NCBI RefSeq assembly: GCF_040939455.1
Contig: NC_134120.1
Location: 53,087,001-53,151,000, forward strand
DNA: 64,000 bases
Origin: Microcebus murinus
Lineage: Eukaryota; Chordata; Mammalia; Primates; Cheirogaleidae
Direction of reading: 5' to 3'
Made by a program: the position numbers and the translations under genes. Every line of letters begins with the position of its first letter. The stretch's first letter is position 1. The notes under the pieces are model-generated. The model did not search any database. It was not told where the DNA came from and worked only from the letters and a program-made list of their open reading frames with translations. Positions 60,474 through 64,000 of the stretch are shown here, piece by piece.

Positions 60474-62040
60474 AGTGTATATAACAGCTTTATTGAGATA
60501 TAATTCACATACCATAAAATCCACAATTTTCAAGTGTCCAACTCAGTGTTTTTGGTACAACCATCACCACTATCTAGTCCCAGAACAATTTTATCCCCCT
60601 TTCCCAAAATGTGTATGTGTTAGCCATCACTCCTCATTCTAAACACAACCCCCCAGTAATTCACTTTCTGTGTCTATGTCATTACCAATTCTGGATATTT
60701 CATACTTGTTATTCTCTGTTTGTTTTTTTTTTTTTTATTCTAGCCACCCTAGTGGGTGTGAAATGGTATCTCATTGTGGCTTTGATTTACATTTCCCTCA
60801 TGACTAATGGTGTTGAGCTTTTTGTCCTGTGCTTGATGGCCATTTTATATCTTCTTTGGAGAAATGTCTATTCAAATCCTTCGCCCATTTTTTAATTGGG
60901 TTATTTATCTTTTCATATTTGAGTTGTGAGAGTTTTTTATATACACAAGTGCCTTATTAAATATCTGATTTGCAGGTATTTTGTCACATTCTATGGATTC
61001 TCTTTTCACTTTCTTGATGGTGTCATTTGAAGCCAAAAGTTTTTTATTTTAATGACGTCCAATTTAGCTCTTTTTTTCTTTTGTTGCTTATACTTTTGAT
61101 GTGATATCTAAGAAACCACTGCCTAATCCAAGGTCACAAAGATTTATGCCTATGTTTCTTTTAAGAGTTTTATAATTTTAGCTCTTACATATAGTTCTGT
61201 TACACATCTCAAGTTAATTTTTGTATGTGATGTAAGACAGTGGTACAATTTCATTCTTTTGCATTCTTTTTGACCTTATGAAAAATCAATTGACCATAAA
61301 TATTTGGGTTTATTTCTAGACTCTCAATTATATTCCAATGATCTATGTGTTTATTTTTATACCAATACCTCATATTTTGATTACTATAACTTTATAGTAA
61401 GTTTGAAATTGGGAAATGTGAGTCCTCAAATTTTGTTCTTCTTTTACAAGATTTTTCTTGGTTATTTTGGGTTCTGTGCATTTGCTTAAGAATTTTATGA
61501 TCAGCTTGTCAATTTCTGCAAAAACTTATTTGAAGTTTTGATAGGAACTATCTTGAATCTGCAGGTCATTTTGGGAATTATTGCCATCTTATCAATATTA
61601 TGTTTTCCTATTCATAAACATGGGATTTCTTTCCATTTATTTAGGTATTGTTAAATTCCTTTGGATGATATTTTATAGTTTTCAGTGTACAGGTCTTGTA
61701 TTTAATTAGTTAAACGTATTCTTTTTGATGCTATAGGAAACACAGTTGTTTTCTTAATTTCACTTTTGAATTGCTCATTACAAGTGTATAGAAATATAGT
61801 TGGCTTTTGTGTATTGATCTTGTATCTGCAACCATGCAGAATGTGTTTTATTAGTTCTGATAGATTTTCTCATGGATTCTTGAATATTTTGTATACATAA
61901 GATCATGTCATCAGTGAATAGATATAGTTTTCCAATCTTGATGTTTCTTATTTCTTTTTCTCATCTACTGTCTCTGGCTAGAACTCAAGTACAATGTTCA
62001 CTCTCGCCCCTGAATAGAAGGGGTGAGAGTGGACATTCTT

Positions 62041-62247
62041 TTTTAGATTTTTTTTTTATTTCGGCATATTATGGGGTACAGATTTTAAGGTTTCAATAAA
62101 TGCCCTTTTCCCCCTCCCCCCACAAGTCTAAATTTCCAGCATGACCATCCCCCAGATGGTGCACATCTCACTCATTATGTATGTATATACCTGCCCCCCT
62201 CCCACCTCCCGCCTGCCCAATATCCTATTACTGTAGTACCTATGTGT
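62041..62247 (-). mobile_element. Lemur-type L1, 3' end only, nested in old L1
   Basis: 'ttatttcggcatattatggg', 'tttcaataaatgcccttttc' and a C-rich end, nearly the same as the copy at 40574. Exact 15-bp TSD agagtggacattctt at 62026-62040 and 62248-62262. Confidence 0.95.
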
Positions 62248-62808
62248 AGAGTGGACATTCTTATCTTGTTCCTAATCCTGGGGGTGTGGGTAGCAGGGAG
62301 CATTTAGTCTTTCATAATTATGATGTTAGCTGTGGGTTTTATCTGGTTGAAAGCATGTTGGGTTTTAAAAAAATACTTCTGCATCTATGGACATTATCAT
62401 GTTTTTTATCTCTTATTGTAATTATATGATGCATTACACTGATTGATTTTTGTGTGTTGAACCAACCTTCATTGCTAGGATAAATCCCACTTGGTCAGGT
62501 TGCAAAATCCTTTTTATATATTGCTAGATTATATTTGCTAGTATTTTATTGAGGATATTTGCATTTCTATTCGTAAGGTATATTGGTTTACAGTTTTCTT
62601 TTCTTACAATGTCTGTGTCTACATTGAATAAGGGTAACACTGGCCTCACATCATGAATTGAGATGTCTCACTCCTCTCCTATTTTTAAAAAGTCTGTGAA
62701 GGGTTTGTGTTTAGTCTTCTTTAAATGTTTGGTAGAATTCAACAGTGAAGCCACCTGGCCTGGCATTTTCTTTATGGGAAGATTTTTTACTACAAATTCA
62801 ATATTTTT

Positions 62809-63133
62809 TTTTTTTTTTTTGAGACAGAGTCTCACTTTGTTGCCCAGGCTAGAGTGAGTGCCGTGGCGTCAGCCTGGCTCACAGCAACCTCAATCTCGGG
62901 GCTCAGCGATCCTACTGCCTCAGCCTCCCGAGTAGCTGGGACTACAGGCATGCGCCACCATGCCCGGCTAATTTTTTGTATATATATTTTTAGTTGGTCA
63001 ATTAATTTATTTCTATTTTTGGTAGAGACGGGGTCTCGCTCAGGCTGGTTTCGAACTCCTGACCTTGAGCGATCCGCCCGCCTCGGCCTCCCAAAGTGCT
63101 AGGATTACAGGCGTGAGCCACCACGCCCGGCCC
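62809..63133 (-). mobile_element. Young Alu nested in old L1
   Basis: Exact 15-bp TSD aaattcaatattttt at 62794-62808 and 63134-63148. CpGs are well preserved ('gccgtggcgtcagcctggct', 'gagccaccacgcccggc'), a sign of youth. Confidence 0.96.
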
Positions 63134-63681
63134 AAATTCAATATTTTTACTTGTTTTAGGTATATTCAGGTCTTCTGTTTCTTCTTGAGTCAGTTTTGGT
63201 GGTCTACGTCTGTCTTTCTAGGGTTTTTCCATTTCATCTAGGTTATCTAAGTTATTGGCATACTATTGCTCATAGTATTCCCTTATAACTGTTTTTATTT
63301 CTGTAAGACTGTTAGAAATATCCATTCTTTCATTCTCAATTTTAGTAAGCTAAGTTTTTTCTCTCATTTTCTCTGTCAGTCTAGCTAAAGGTTTGTCAAT
63401 TTTGTTGAGTTTTTCCAAAGAATCAATTTTTGGTTTTGTTGATTCATCTTAATTGTTTTATAACTCTCTATTTCATTTGTCTTTACTCTAATCTTCATTC
63501 TTGCCCCTTTCTGCTTGCATTGGATTTAGTTTGTTCCTGTTTTCCTAGTTTTTAAGGTGTAAGTGTGTTTAAAGATCTGAGAGCTTTCGTCTTTTGTAGT
63601 GGATCCATTTACAGTTATAAATTTCCCTCTTAGCACTGCTTTCACTGCATTCATAAACTTTGGTATACTGTTTTCATTTTC

Positions 63682-64000
<319 letters not shown>

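Overview
This window is vertebrate nuclear DNA, and the sequence points to a primate of the lemur group (Strepsirrhini, probably Lemuriformes). It holds many full-length dimeric Alu elements with the strepsirrhine middle and right-arm features: an A-rich linker of the 'gaaattaattggccaacta' type and a right monomer with 'gctaggctgacgccac'. It also holds several copies of a young LINE-1 family whose 3' end reads 'ggcatattatgggggtac'. None of the tRNA-derived SINEs abundant in lorises and galagos was recognised. Codon structure, GC islands, microsatellites and Poly(A)-tailed insertions with target-site duplications (TSDs) all fit a primate chromosome.

I can support one protein-coding gene with confidence. 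It is LRRC30 on the + strand at 6713-7618, a single-exon 301-residue leucine-rich-repeat protein with eight LRRs spaced exactly 23 residues apart and an N-terminal MGxxxS myristoylation-type start. In human this gene lies in a large gene-poor interval of 18p11.2 between LAMA1 and PTPRM. The rest of this window agrees with that: I see no exon of either neighbour and no other recognisable gene. A TATA box (6002), a CpG-dense 5' region and an upstream AATAAA at 8275 frame a plausible LRRC30 transcription unit.

The remainder is intergenic and dominated by transposon layers. Old layer: MIR and L2 remnants, MER5A-like and other hAT MITEs, a nearly intact MER2/Tigger MITE (21813-22159), and MaLR (MLT1/MST/THE1-type) solo LTRs at 1894, 5507, 31210, 48812 and 51330. 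Other probable retroviral LTRs lie near 15200, 43390 and 54061. An old L1 in reverse orientation covers about 60474 to the right edge. Young layer: Alus and 3'-truncated lemur L1s, many with TSDs, several nested in older elements.

The part most worth attention is an orphan CpG island at about 41565-41975. It has a perfect palindromic CRE at its edge, a consensus splice donor and a CTCF-like motif, but no recognised gene. Other items are an uninterrupted T-loop G-quadruplex motif (16626), an Alu palindrome (34511-34665), an L1 that looks like a 3' transduction (54688-55440), a snap-back palindrome inside the old L1 (61995-62035), and a 92-codon antisense ORF in a CpG cluster (9612-9890). I found no CRISPR array, operon or microbial-type system; repeat family names are from memory of consensus sequences and were not searched.
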